Below the pieces are notes generated by a model. That model saw only the letters and a list, made by a program, of their open reading frames with translations. It searched no databases and was not told the DNA's origin. Of a stretch of 64,000 bases of DNA, positions 11,466 to 22,268 are shown one piece after another. The stretch is from contig NC_054391.1 of the NCBI RefSeq assembly GCF_001625195.1, forward strand, positions 5,963,157-6,027,156, written 5' to 3'. This stretch comes from Drechmeria coniospora (taxonomy: Eukaryota; Ascomycota; Sordariomycetes; Hypocreales; Ophiocordycipitaceae). Each line of letters opens with the position of its first letter. Within the stretch, counting starts at the first letter, position 1. A program made the translations under genes and the position numbers.

Positions 11466-12603
11466 CTATTGTGCTTGCCCGGCCCGGCCAATCTGCAGTA
11501 TCTCGCCCGTCAAGGCGTCGTCTGCCCGGAACACCGGCCACGGGCTTCCGTCCGCCTTGACCAGCTCCAGCTCCAACTTTGTGCCGAGCACCTTGTGCTT
11601 CGATTTCTCCGTGTCGATCGATCCGTACAGAGGCACCTCGGCCGAGTACCGCTTCGCCGGCTCGTCGCTCGTCCTCAGGTCGAGCACCAGCTTCTTGGCG
11701 TGATACTCCACCTTGGCAGTCTCCTTGACGATCTTCTTGAGGAAGAGGGAGGCGATGACGGTGGTGGGCGTTTGGTAAAAGTCGTGTCTGCAGGTCCGGC
11801 AGCTGTCAGCATCGTGGCCCGATGCTGCCCCCGACGTCCGTCGTTGGGCCCACCTGCCGGCGTGCAACTCACCTCACCGAGTCCAGAACCTCCTCGCCCG
11901 AGGAGCCTGGCTTCTCCTTCCGAGCGCCGCTGCCGATGAACAGATGTCTCTCCTTCGTCTTGCAGCCCTCGATCTTCAAGAACTGGTCAAACTCCAGCAC
12001 CCGCCGCTTGCAGCACGAGTACCCCTTGCTCCCCTCGTGGAAGATGGGCACGCCAGGGTGGTGCAGGCACTCTTCGCCCTCCCGAGAGCTTCCTTTCTTG
12101 TATTTTTGTCCGCACTTGCGCCTCCTGCACTCGGCGCCGTCGGGGATCACCATGGCAGCGTCGTCGTCGTCCGTCTCCGGCGCCGGGGGCGGGGGCGTGG
12201 GCGCATGCTGCGCCGGCTGGATGGGAGCCCGTGCCGGAGGCGTGGCGGATGCCGTGAGCGCCTCAATCTTCTTCACCAGCGCCGCGTCGTCCTCGACCGT
12301 CCTCGACTCCTCGAGCGGAGGAGGCTTGTCGGTTGTCGAATGCGTGCCGGTTGTGCAGGGTGGAATGGACATGAACTCGTCAAACGTGAGGACTCGCGGC
12401 TTGCAGCACTTCCATCCTGGACAGAGAGGGGGGGAGAAATTCAGCCTTCACGCCGCCGTGGCCGAGCAGTTTGGGGTCCCGTCTGACGCCCTACCTTTTT
12501 GTCCTTCGTGAAATATGGGCGGCCCGGGATGGTACTCGCACTTTTCGTCGCTGGCGAGAAACTCCTTCCCGCAGCCCTGATGGACACATTTCTGCGCCGT
12601 CAT
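11466..12603 (-). CDS. CHORD- and CS-domain co-chaperone (CHORDC1/Rar1-type)
   Basis: Three exons, 12603-12495, 12416-11873 and 11787-11466; 324 residues. Both introns (78 and 85 bp) rejoin family motifs. Start MTAQKCVHQGCGKEF. CHORD 1 (about residues 6-55) shows Cys/His zinc ligands in CVHQGC, CEYHPGPPIFHEG, WKCC and LTFDEF. CHORD 2 (about 135-200) repeats this as CRRRKCGQKY, CLHHPGVPIFHEG and YSCCKRRVLEFDQF. A CS domain (about 218-310) follows, with VEYHAKKLVLDLR, AEVPLYGSID and KLELELVKADGSPWPVF. A Pro/Ala-rich linker joins the CHORDs. Proteins of this layout bind HSP90, and SGT1 in the Rar1 branch, and help client-protein assembly. It is divergent from the glutaredoxin-like gene across 446 bp. 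Confidence 0.93.
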
Positions 12604-13049
12604 GATGATGGAAAACGTGAACCTTTGCTCGCTCCCTTGGCGTGAGCCTGAATGATCACGATTGGGCAAGAACCCGAGGTGCGAGTGCAATGACGGCTGT
12701 AAAGTAGGGGAGAGAAATGAAGCGTACAATCGGCCAGTAGCCTTGTTCTTGCGTTCGAGAAGGATCGTGGCTACGGAGTACTCCGTACAGCGGGACCTTT
12801 TTCGAACCACTAATAATAATTCATACGAAGATTCGTAGTAATGACGATGGTAAGTGCTGAGACGGCCTTCACCGCCTGCCAATGCGGGGTTCCACCTCAC
12901 CGCGGGCCTCGAGTCCAGAACGCGGGAGGTATCCACCTGAGCAAGTGCATAAGCAAGTTCATAGCATTAATAGTTGCTCCGTACTCCGTACTGCCTACTC
13001 GGATGTCGTATTTTGGCACACGCAACGGCTTCGACATCATCCCAGCAGC
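12604..13049. other. Divergent promoter region
   Basis: These 446 bp lie between the diverging CHORD and glutaredoxin-like genes and should hold both promoters. They contain one perfect 16-bp palindrome (12772-12787) and tandem CTCCGTA half sites near 12978-12995. No other element can be named. Confidence 0.5.
12772..12787. repeat. Perfect palindrome TACGGAGTACTCCGTA
   Basis: A 16-bp perfect inverted repeat with no spacer, one of four perfect copies in this window. It lies upstream of both flanking genes. Confidence 0.9.
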
Positions 13050-13443
13050 ATGTTTGCGTCACGACGCCTCCTTCAGGCTTGCAGAATCACCTTGTTTAGC
13101 AGAGAAAATTGCGGACTCTGCACGCAGGCAAAGGCCGTCCTGTCGGATGTCTGGGACAAGCGGCCGTTTGTCTTCAAGGAGGTGGATCTGGCACGGCCCG
13201 AATTCAAGTCTTGGAAAGAGTTGTATGACTTTGACATCCCCGTGGTAAGCGCTGGGATGGCACCTGTGTGCATTCGCAGGCATCATAGTACGCGAGGTGC
13301 TGACGCCGCAAATAAAGATTCACATCAGCATGGCAGCATCTGCCGAGGAGCAAGTTGACACCGTCAGCCAGGCTGTCAAGCTCATGCATCGGTTCACGGC
13401 CGAGCAGGTGGAGGAAAGGATGGACCAGGTGGAAGAAAAATAG
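13050..13443 (+). CDS. Small glutaredoxin-like (DUF836) protein
   Basis: Two exons, 13050-13244 and 13318-13443; 106 residues. The donor is GTAAGC and the acceptor AAG; splicing joins YDFDIPV to IHIS. A thioredoxin-like fold is indicated by RITLFSRENCGLCTQAKAVL, with a C-G-L-C redox pair near residue 22, then FKEVDLARPEFKSWKELYDFDIPV with the cis-proline. The C-terminal AVKLMHRFTAEQVEERMDQVEE is typical of the yeast YDR286C-like family. These proteins are presumed thiol-disulphide oxidoreductases, some mitochondrial; the substrate is unknown. Its stop is only 70 bp from the stop of the convergent aldolase gene. Confidence 0.88.
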
Positions 13444-13513
13444 CCTTGTTGGCCTGCACCTTCACCGCTGTCTGCACGGAACGATGCCGATGCCGCTCGC
13501 ACGCGTCGCCTAG

Positions 13514-14601
13514 CTAGTACGACGACCCAGTCTTGGACAGCACGGCACCGCCCTTGGCTGCGCTCAACTGCTGCTTCAGGACAAATTCGAGAGCCGTGTA
13601 GTCGGCCGCGACGCTGATCATGTCGAATCCCTGATCCGCCAGCGTCTTGGCCTCCTCGCCACTCGTCGCGTACATGCCGCACTTCTTGCCTGACCGGCGG
13701 CACGCCGCAAGAATGTTGGCGATGGCGTCCTTGAGCTCTCGGGGCACGACGCCATCGAGGATGGGATTTCCGATGCTGTTTCCTACCCGCGCGTCGGAGC
13801 ATCAGCTTGTCATTCACTTGCCAAGGGTGCATCTGTAGCGTCGCAGGACCGGGACCGGGGAGGACGCCGTCGTACCGAGATCAAAGGGCCCGATGAACAG
13901 GACGTCAACGCCATCGACGGCGGCAATCTCATTGACAGACTGGAGAGCCTCCTTCGTCTCGATCTGGACCATGGTCAAGAGCGCATCATTGGCCTGCTGC
14001 AAGTACTCGGTGAAGGTGGGCATGGGCTTGAAGCGCTCGGTGCTAAAGGGCGAGCCGTAGCCTCGACGACCCATCGGAGGGAACTTGGCCGCCTGGACAA
14101 TCTCCCTAGCTTCCTCTACCGTACGTAGCAGGGGTACAAGCACCTGCTTCGGTCAGCCTGCGCTCTCGGGGGCCGTCAAGGCACGGCTGAAATGGAGCAG
14201 ACACACTCCATGGGCCCCGGCGTCCAAGGCACCTGTTGGAAACTGCAGTTAGACGGTGAAGGTGTCTCATGACGGGGCAGGGGGGACGCGTACGCTTCAC
14301 CATCCAGGACTGCATGTCCGGGATCCTGACGATGGGAGAGACGCCGAGTGCGGCAATGGCTGGGATGGCATCGTGCATAGCTCCGTCTGGCAGCGGCTCA
14401 TGGGTCAGCAAGGCACTCTCGCCCCTACTCGTCGTGGCCGTGCCTACCGTCGATATTGCCATGCTCGCAATCCACCATGACCCAATCCACGCCGGATCTC
14501 GCCAGCAGCCTCGAGATGTTGGCTCCGGGTAGCATCTGCCACATGCCCATGGACTGCCTGCCCTGGGCAAAGGCCGTCTTGAGTCGATTGGACGCCTGCA
14601 T
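13514..14601 (-). CDS. HpcH/HpaI-family class II aldolase
   Basis: Five exons: 14601-14448, 14386-14294, 14232-14207, 14143-13876 and 13782-13514; 269 residues. The third exon is only 26 nt and encodes the core of ALDAGAHG; all four junctions restore the family sequence. Start MQASNRLKTAFAQG. Motifs: GMWQMLPGAN, VDWVMVDCEHGNIDDG (metal/acid region), SPIVRIPD, ALDAGAHGVLVPLL, GRRGYGSP, MVQIETKEAL with the metal-ligand Glu, and DVLFIGPFDLGNSIG with the second ligand Asp. Family enzymes are Mg/Mn-dependent and cleave 4-hydroxy-2-oxo acids such as 2,4-dihydroxyhept-2-enedioate to pyruvate or related products and an aldehyde. The natural substrate here is not known. Confidence 0.93.
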
Positions 14602-15727
14602 CGTCATTCTCCTTGCCGTCGCAATGCCGAATCCTATTCGCGGTAGGAAGCCTGACGCAATCCTATTCGCATATAACAATTATCCTGCCTTTGTCGCTGC
14701 ACTTGCTGGTGAGGACGATCGTATGATCCAGCTCATGACGTGGGTGTTCCGCATGGGAGAGTTGCAGTGGGGGGAGGCGGCAGGCGGGGGGCGGGGGGCG
14801 GTATCGGCCTCGGTATTCTGGGGGCACTAGACCTAATGGACCTGAGAAACGGTTGAATTGCATCACACCTAGTTGTACAAGGTGTACTCCGTACTTGTAC
14901 AGGGACAACTTCTTTCCCCGTCATTCGTCTGTGTCCATTTCTCTCTCCAATGAGACCAAAAGGCGCGGGATGGCCAAAGTCGACGCGCAATTGGGTGCTG
15001 TCTTCTCGTCATACATACTTGTGCAGATAGGCCTCACCCAGCCAGGCGATGGTGGGGAGCCTCCATCCAATGACGCAGAACTCAAAATCCAAGGTACTTT
15101 GATAATGTCATGAAGCCGATGGGGGAGGCGACGGTGGATGAAGGTACACTTCGTACTGATACACTCCGCTCTGGACCGCGATCGTCTGTCACAGTCCGAG
15201 TCACGTTCATGAGCGACATCAGTGCTGATCCTAGATCGACTACGGCACACGAAAACGGTTGGACCAGAAGCAATCAATACCAAGCGGGTTAAAACCTGGG
15301 CACGCGGCCTGGTCTTGCAGGTAGACATTGCGCGATGACTGTCAAGTATTAATGTCATCTTGGCGAGACGATCGACGTTCGAAGCCTCGCAACTCTCAAG
15401 CAGTGTCGGATCCCGAGCAAGCACCAGCCAATCGTATGTCCTTGACCGCGATTAGGACAGGTCGTGGCCAGGCCCCTAACGTAAAGGACACGCTCTCGAG
15501 GCCTGACGGAGACCACTGGCTTCAAGTCGAAGCTTGCCTCCGACACTAGCGGCATGACTGGCCAGCTGTGTGAACTCCTTCCTATCCCGTAACCTTTGTC
15601 ATTCTCGCGAAGCTTGAGCTCAAGCCACCCGAGGCAAATTTCTGCACATGGCCTGCTCGCGGCAAAGGCTTCGCGGCACAGGTCGACACAACGCACGCCA
15701 GTCCTGACGCCGTGATGTTGGGATCCA
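14602..15727. other. Intergenic region, no gene recognised
   Basis: This gap lies between the aldolase start and the RPB7 stop. It has a G-rich stretch at 14765-14805 and a CTCCGTAC half site near 14884. The open frames have no recognisable product. Confidence 0.5.
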
Positions 15728-16425
15728 TCAGTCCTGGAGGCATCTGCAAAAGTCGCGCGTCAGCGGGGGGAAAAGGCCATGGCGTTCCGGCGCCGTGGAG
15801 AACGAACCCAAGGTAGTCCTCCTTGATGCTTCCAATGGCCCACATCTCGCCGACCTCGGTTCTCGTTCCAATAATCTTGACGCGTACGTGGGTGCCAGGC
15901 TCGATGACGGTGTCTTCGTTGTTGGTGAACTGAGGAGGGGTCGCGTTCGGATCCCATTTGATGTCGCTTGGAATCAGCTGCAGCCGACGTCAGCGGCCAG
16001 GCCTCCTGGGCTGGGGAGCTCGGCAACATACGTGTGCCGACACAAAGAGCCGCAGGGGACCGGCTTGGGCGAAGAAACCCTGGGGGTTGATCGAGTAGAC
16101 GACGGCGTCAACCTGCGAGACGTCAGCCAAGCGTGAATCGAAGGGTGCCTCGATGCCCCGTGCCCGTGGCCCCTACCGTTTCGCCTTTGAAGGGGCGCCA
16201 GACGACGGCTCGGTATCCGACGGTAAACTCGGCGAGCCCGTTCCCCGGAAGGATGCGACCCTCGGAGATGTCGAAGGTGTCCATGATGGAGATGATGTAG
16301 TAGCTGCCGGCGCAGGTGCCCTCGACGTCTTTTAGCAGCTTGCTCGTGACGAGCTCTTGCATGTTGCGCCCGAAGTAGGAGGGATGCAGCGTCACTCTGC
16401 GCTCCATGTTATACAGGAAGAACAT
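15728..16425 (-). CDS. RPB7: RNA polymerase II subunit RPB7
   Basis: Four exons: 16425-16177, 16112-16032, 15977-15808 and 15743-15728; 171 residues, the same as yeast Rpb7. Start MFFLYNMERRVTLHPSYFG. The N-terminal SHS2-like (tip) domain includes LLKDVEGTCAGSYYII, GRILPGNGLAEFTVGYRAVVWRPFKGE; the S1/OB domain has AVVYSINPQGFFAQAGPLRLFVSAHLIPSDI and ends VGEMWAIGSIKEDYLG. The last exon is 16 nt (adds CLQD and stop) and is reached through an unusual GTTCGT donor; without splicing the frame runs 80-odd residues further into unrelated sequence. With Rpb4 it forms the stalk that binds nascent RNA and helps initiation. Confidence 0.95.
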
Positions 16426-17085
16426 GTTGGCGCTTTCTCCAGCGGGCGTGGCGGGAGCCGTGGGGGAGCTGGCGAATCCGCGTTCTGGAGCTTGGCCAAC
16501 GCCGCGCTCGTTGCTCTGGACGTGCGAACGAAGCTTGAGGATGCCGCGAGTGCGAGGCAGCGCCCCAGGTGCACGAGTGGACGGACACACACACACACAG
16601 ACGTGGGCACCAGGCCTGCACTCGGAGAGCTGAATCGAATCGAATCCAATCGTTGGCAGGGTCGACCGAGGAGGGGGTGGGAGAAGTCGGTCCCTCAAGC
16701 TTTCTTGAGGTCGCCGACGGAGCGGCGAGAGGGGTAATTGGACGTCGTCGGGAAGCAGTCGCAAGAGAGCACAGTCGGTCTCGCCGCCTCGAGACGTGCG
16801 CTTCTGGCTCCCCGACTGGGAGAGGAGGTGGGTGGCGGTTGTTGAATGGCGCGGTGCGTGAGTGCGAGACGAGGCTGACGCAAAGTTGGGTGTTGCTGGC
16901 GTTGTCGGTTGAATTCTCGTCCACTCAAGACGTCGGCCACTTGAGGGTGGACCGTGCGATGTAGCCTGGCGACAGGCCGTCGCTCCCCACAGTACGTACA
17001 CGCACTATTATAATACTTGTACAGTACATGCACAGGACAGCGCAAGCACGGCAAAATGGCTCCAGCGCCGACGAAGTACTGTACA

Positions 17086-17105
17086 TGTACGGAGTACTCC
17101 GTACA
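17086..17105. repeat. 20-bp perfect palindrome with TACGGAGTACTCCGTA core
   Basis: The 16-bp core is extended by TG and CA, giving a perfect 20-bp inverted repeat. It is preceded by GTACTGTACA and followed by more GTA-rich sequence. Intergenic. Confidence 0.9.
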
Positions 17106-19109
17106 GTAAGTGCATGTAGTGAAGTGCCTAAGTAGTAAGTACTGTACTTAAGTCCATCACTGGCCAGGTCCTGCTCAACTCGGGCTAGCGCGCACGCGAG
17201 CTGGGGTCATCTCATCGGTGTCCGCTTGCTTGACAAGTGCTTGTAAGTACCACAGTATGTACATGGTACTTATCGGTATTTCATGTGCAAGTGCTTCGTA
17301 TACAGGCAACAATGTAATACTGTCAAGGTGCACCTAAAAGTTACTGCACAGTGCTACACAGCATGAAGGAAGCCAGTTCAGTTGGGTATCAGTGTGTCAT
17401 TCAAGTCCCAGTAATCTGTTTCTAGGGAAGTTCCCCACGAGGATCATCTATGCATGCATGTGCATGCACGGGCGAGGGACCACGCAACATTTTAAAACTT
17501 GGCCAATGTATCCGGAGGTGTGCATCCAGGCATCCTATATTCCTACTGTACACATTCAAGTACAACAAGGATAGTATATAATTAAGTAAGTATATCCCTT
17601 GTACATCCGCAGGACAGTAAGTAAACGACAAGTACATCTGAGTGCACGGAGAAGTAGAGCACTGATTCGACTTTGCATGTTTGCTCTCTCTACTAGTACT
17701 ATTCGCATGTCCTACGGGAAGTTCCCTCCTGGCACTCGTAAGAGCTGTACGGATACTGCATTCTACGCTCTTCGTATTCCTTGTGGCACATGCGACAGTC
17801 TTGCTATATACATACACGAGTACATGTAGGTTTTCAGGCCCAGTTCCTCCCGTTCATTGACAAACAGCCCTGACAAGTACTCGGGCCCCAGAGATCGGCC
17901 CACACAAAGGGTAGGTACAGTACACGGGTATGGAAGTAGTATTAATACTAAAACATAAGTAGGTGTTCAAGTATTAGGTGCAGTTTGCACATGCGATAAA
18001 AATATGCAATAGTACGATATGTACTCCGTACTACGTACTCCGTTTTTCCGTACATGTATACTTAGGTGTGCAACGTAAGTACTCCGTAGTGGGCATATAT
18101 GTACCCCCCTGCCTCGTATCAGTGGGCTACGCCGCAGCTGAACGGTTTCTTGGTAACATCTCTCACGAATGCAGTATTACTACAGCAATTCGAATGAAGA
18201 TGGCAGGACGTGACTGTCCCAGCATATCGCTCTTCGTACTATGGAGGTTGCACGAATAGTCAGTCCTAGTAGTAGATGTTGATCTACGCCAGTTTGCCAA
18301 CACCGAGGTGCCTCAACTCGGCGGCGGTACCTATGTAGTTCTGGGTTTTCTGTACCCTCCCTCCTCGTACTCTGTCCACATGCAGACGTATGAGTAATAT
18401 TACTGCGCACATCTAGGGGAAATAGCAGAAGTTGTATGCATTCAAATAGCAGTAGCGGTAGTCTCATGGTTCCAACTTTTACCAACAGTTGCGTGGCACG
18501 CAATGATAACCTATGGTAGTATTTAGGTCCGGAGTGGATTGAAGGTACTAACACTAACTCCGTAGTACTCATGCATTTAGTAGGTGCTCCGAAGGAATTG
18601 CCTTGTATCCTACCAGTTGAACTGTAAGCAAGTAACACTCCGTACTCCGTACATGGAGCCAGTACCTTGAGTCTTGCTAGCACGGAGATGCCTGGTTCCC
18701 AATTGCTCCGCCGGAGCGAGTACGGAGTACTGGCAGCTAGTCGCCTACCTACCTAGTGCCTACCTAGTAGGAGTATGCAAGTACTGCAAGTACATGCTGT
18801 GTACTCTGTAGTGGTACTCCGTACGTACCTCGTACTTGTACTTGTACTTAGAAGCTTGCTGTATTCTGTACCAAGGAAATACATACATACACCTATACCT
18901 ACAGGTACTCCATACCCACGCATGTACCCTACTGCTGTACCTCATATGAACGGAACTGGCTGATGTGGTTGAGTGCAACCTTGCCTCCAATTGTTTCGCG
19001 GCAAGTCCGTCCCTCCAGCTCCTCGAAGACTACTAGTACCTGCCTGGCTCACTCCGTACTTGTATTACCTTCCTAGTACTGACCAGACGATAAAATCATC
19101 ACCCTACCA

Positions 19110-19182
19110 ACTGCCTCTCTCTCTCTTTCTCTCTCTCTCGCTCACTCCCACTCTCTCCCTCCCCCTCCCTCTCCCTCTCTAG
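19110..19182 (+). promoter_or_regulatory. CT-rich (pyrimidine) tract upstream of Mpo1-like gene
   Basis: About 70 bp of almost uninterrupted CTCTCT/CCCTC on the coding strand, ending about 140 bp before the start codon. Such tracts are common in core promoters and 5' leaders of filamentous fungi; the role here is inferred from position. Confidence 0.6.
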
Positions 19183-19323
19183 CCCCCCTCTTCTCCGTCC
19201 ACGCTCCAAGGACACCTCCTGAGGATCAGATCAGCCTTCCCCCATACCTGTTCAACATCCAGCTCACCCCTGCGCTGGCTTTTGCTCAGGCGTTCCGCCG
19301 CCGACGCCGCCGCCTTCGCCATC

Positions 19324-20052
19324 ATGTCGTTGGATCTGGAGAGGCACCTCGTCTTTGTACGGCTCCCGTCCATTTCCTTCTAGCACCTGACATGAAAAGC
19401 GGAAGGGAGGCACTCCTCGCTGACCGTCTCGTCTGTCCCCAGTATGGCGCCTACCATCACAACTCGGTCAACGTTGCCATTCACATGGTCTGCGTACCGA
19501 TGATTCTGGTTTCTGCCTTTTGCATGGTATGCCCTCCTTCCCCGCAACATCGAGACCCCAGGACCCGACGCATGCTGACACCCAAGCTTTCTGCAGGCCA
19601 CCTATACCGGCACGCTGATCCAACTGCCCCCCTGGCTCACCGTTCCCTATCTCGACCTCAACCTAGGCACCATCGCCGCCGTGCTCTATGCAGGACTCTA
19701 CGTGCTACTAGAGCCGGTCGCTGGCTTCGTTCTTGCTGCCTTCTGCGTCGGTAGCACCGCCTTTGTCAACCATATGCGCCTCGAGGATCCCAAGGCAACC
19801 TTCCAGGCCGCTCTCGTGGTCCATGTGGCCTCTTGGATTGCCCAGTTCATCGGCCACGGTGCCTTTGAGGGCCGTGCGCCAGCACTGCTGGACAACCTCG
19901 TTCAGGCTCTTTTCCTCGCCCCCATGTTTGTCTGGCTTGAGGTGCTCTTCAAGCTCGGCTACCGCAAGGAGCTCCAGAGCCGTGTCGAAAAGCAGGTTCA
20001 AGTCGAAATTGCAAAGTTCCAGCAGGAGAAGAAAAATGGAAAGGCGCACTAA
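19324..20052 (+). CDS. Mpo1-like (DUF962) 2-hydroxy fatty acid dioxygenase
   Basis: Three exons: 19324-19356, 19443-19526 and 19597-20052; 190 residues. The first exon encodes only MSLDLERHLVF and is joined to YGAYHHNSVNVAIHMVCVP. Several hydrophobic membrane segments follow, such as LGTIAAVLYAGLYVLLEPVAGF and the helix before FCVGSTAFV. Conserved histidines appear in YHHN, IHM, HVASWIAQFIGHGAFEGRAPAL, consistent with the iron-binding residues of the family. Yeast Mpo1 is an ER membrane Fe2+-dependent dioxygenase in alpha-oxidation of 2-hydroxy fatty acids from phytosphingosine breakdown. The C-terminus is a charged helix ending in a Lys-rich tail (EKKNGKAH), a possible ER-retention type signal by inference. 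Confidence 0.9.
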
Positions 20053-20468
20053 CCTCCTCGCCTCGTTCTCATCAAATTTGGCACCGGATACACGTCGCGC
20101 ACGTGGCCGGCACCCCATCCACGACCAGTGCTTGCTCATAATGACGCACATCTTGGCGAAAGACGGCCGCCCTCCTCTGCTCTTGCACACCCGCCGGCAG
20201 GACCTCGATCGCTGCGTGATAGGTGCAGCCCTGTCCTCCACGAGGCGGCCCGCATATCACAACTGACCCCAGTTTCGTCGTTGTTTATGGAATCGTCCTG
20301 TTGATCCGTGCCAAAATGGGCAGCCAAGCTGTTGGATTTAGTTCATTTACGTCTTCATTCTGCGCGCATGATCCTCGCATCATGACAGCTGTTATTCCTA
20401 CTAATGCAACAGTGGAGAGGTTGACTCTTGAAGAACCAATGCAATACAAATATAATTCAAACCCAGCC

Positions 20469-20497
20469 AAAAAAAAAAAAAAAAAAGAAAAAAAAAA
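20469..20497. repeat. A-rich tract (18 A, G, 10 A)
   Basis: A run of 18 A, one G and 10 more A, about 420 bp after the Mpo1-like stop. It could be a poly-A relic of retrotransposition, but no element or target-site duplication is visible next to it. Confidence 0.85.
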
Positions 20498-21287
20498 GGT
20501 CTACTCGCCTCGGCGACAAAGCTTGTTGTTCATGTGATCCTCTCGACTCAAACCAACCCTGTCCCAGATTTCATCAAAGTGCAACTTTTCGCCCGAAATA
20601 TTTGGAAGTTCTGGACCGCCATACCTGGGGACCATTTGACGACGGCCCACTCAAACCTCTTGAAGATTATCCATATCAGAAGCATGCGTTCGCTTGTGCT
20701 GTATTCGGTTTGCCGGCTCGTTGGCCACCGATATCTAGTATTTACTGCGCCTTCGAGCGTTGTTCAACAGTGATATCTCGCCAAGCGGGCCACGTGCGGA
20801 TGAATACGTCTTCAATGAGCAATCATTCGCTTCTCCTTCTGTGCCGCCTGGTGGTCTGGTTGCCCGTCAAGTTTTCGACAAGTTCTTGTGCGAAATCTGG
20901 CTGCGTGAGCAATAGACGCACCCTGTCGTCGGCTGCAGCATAATGCAGCAATTTTTGCAAGATGGACGACTGTTCACACAAAGAGTATGCCACGTTCAAG
21001 GCATGCCGTTTGCATACGCTGTGATGGTGAAGGATGGTGAACAGCCCTGGTCGAGGCGAGGACAAAGGTCTGTTGCACACAGCCATCCCTTTCACCCAAT
21101 CGAGGCCCTGTCTTCTTCAAACTTTGGTCTTTATAAAAGCCGTCCACAATCCCAAGCGGCCATCTCTACTGGAAGATGGCTGGAATAGTTGAAAGCTGCT
21201 ACGCTTGCTGGGTTCACGAATGCGCTCGCTCTCGGTCAGAATATTGCGCAGTTCAACATTCCCTGCACCTGGAACCATATCGCGAAT

Positions 21288-21659
21288 ATGACCCTCTCTT
21301 GCTTCGGAGAGCCGGATCCTGACACTCCAAAGAATATTAGGGTCAAGGTCGAGTTTGAGGTCGAGGTCAAGACTGATGCCATCGGTCAGGGCGAAGAGTC
21401 CGCACACCCAGCGGACGACAAGGGCGGAATGCTGAAGTCGACAACTACAACATCGGTCAAGACAATACCGAAAGATCTACAGCCAGCGCATATAGACAGG
21501 TCCCACGGTGAAGTTGTGATGAAAAAGCTGGCGTGCGCAACGACACCTGAGGTCGTCGGGGAGGCGCTGCCAGAGCTGCACGAGGTCATGCGATTGGCAG
21601 CGAAGCGAGCTCGACGCAACAAGACGCGCCTGCATCCGGTCGCACCACTGAATTCTTGA
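21288..21659 (+). CDS. Hypothetical ORF, doubtful
   Basis: An ATG-started frame of 123 residues (MTLSCFGEPDPDTPKNIRVK) in a stretch with little else; the frame is open further upstream to about 21189 without an ATG. It has acidic/Val-Glu-rich sequence (VEFEVEVKTD) and a basic C-terminus (KRARRNKTR). I recognise no domain, signal peptide or membrane segment. It may be an exon of an unrecognised gene, decayed coding DNA, or chance. Confidence 0.22.
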   Translation: MTLSCFGEPDPDTPKNIRVKVEFEVEVKTDAIGQGEESAHPADDKGGMLKSTTTTSVKTIPKDLQPAHIDRSHGEVVMKKLACATTPEVVGEALPELHEVMRLAAKRARRNKTRLHPVAPLNS

Positions 21660-22268
21660 GGCTACCTGAGCCTTTTCTGCCTGGCTTCCCGGGGTTCGAT
21701 ATCCAGCCCGTGCCAGGCAGAGAACGAGGTGGGTAGGGGTCTCACAAATGAAGTTGAATTTCTGGAATAATAAGTCAAGTACTCTCTGCCCGATAACAAG
21801 GATCTACATTCTATACCGTCGAATTTTAGAAACCAATATTTGCCTCCGTGCTTTATACCTCGCTTTTCGGCGTCTCTTGTTCAGACACAACTGACGATGA
21901 TGACTGCGAGACTGACCGGGTTGAGACATTGAGGAAAGGCCCCAACAACTTCTATAATAACCTGTATTACCTCTCTGGCTCATCTCATGTCAGTAGAGAA
22001 CTACTAAATTCACTGGTTCATACGGGACTTTCACAACTCGCGCGCAAGTTTCCGTGTTCGCACATGGCTTCATATAATTTGGTGCAGAAAAACAGCTATC
22101 CTATCCAATGTCCCCCGTATGTTCAACGCGAAGTTTTTCATATCAAACCACTAGCCCCGTCGCGCCCTAACGAATGTATGCCCTGTCGTGCGTTCTATCA
22201 TGATCCTCATTGCTTAGGCTATGATACTGCCAGCCATTTGGTGTCGCCTTGTTGAATCGCCTTGGGTT

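Larger units (their letters stand above)
16426..19323. other. Divergent promoter region, GTAC-rich
   Basis: This 2.9-kb gap lies between the divergent RPB7 and Mpo1-like genes. Near RPB7 are an (AC)n tract (about 16585-16600) and GC-rich leader. From about 16990 to 19080 the sequence is dominated by GTAC words, with a 20-bp palindrome at 17086-17105 and many CTCCGTAC half sites near 18020-18085, 18640-18730 and 18815. A CT-rich tract (19110-19182) precedes the Mpo1-like start. No gene is supported. Confidence 0.55.
20053..22268. other. Intergenic region with possible degraded coding sequence
   Basis: This 2.2-kb gap has lower GC than its neighbours. It holds an A-rich tract (20469-20497), a doubtful ORF on the plus strand (21288-21659), and on the minus strand a stretch at about 20823-21095 with a protein-like sequence (VAYSLCEQSSILQKLLHYAA) interrupted by stops downstream. 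The pattern would fit decayed coding DNA, but no family is recognised. Confidence 0.4.

Noticed and set aside
15582..15845. RPB7 read straight through its last intron
   Set aside because: Would add more than 75 residues absent from the family; the spliced form has exactly the yeast length.
20823..21095. A 90-codon minus-strand frame with protein-like sequence
   Set aside because: No family recognised, and it is followed by in-frame stops; kept only as part of a possible decayed region.
21688..21716. A tRNA T-arm-like string GGGGTTCGATATCC
   Set aside because: The five-base stem does not pair, and no acceptor stem or anticodon arm was found.
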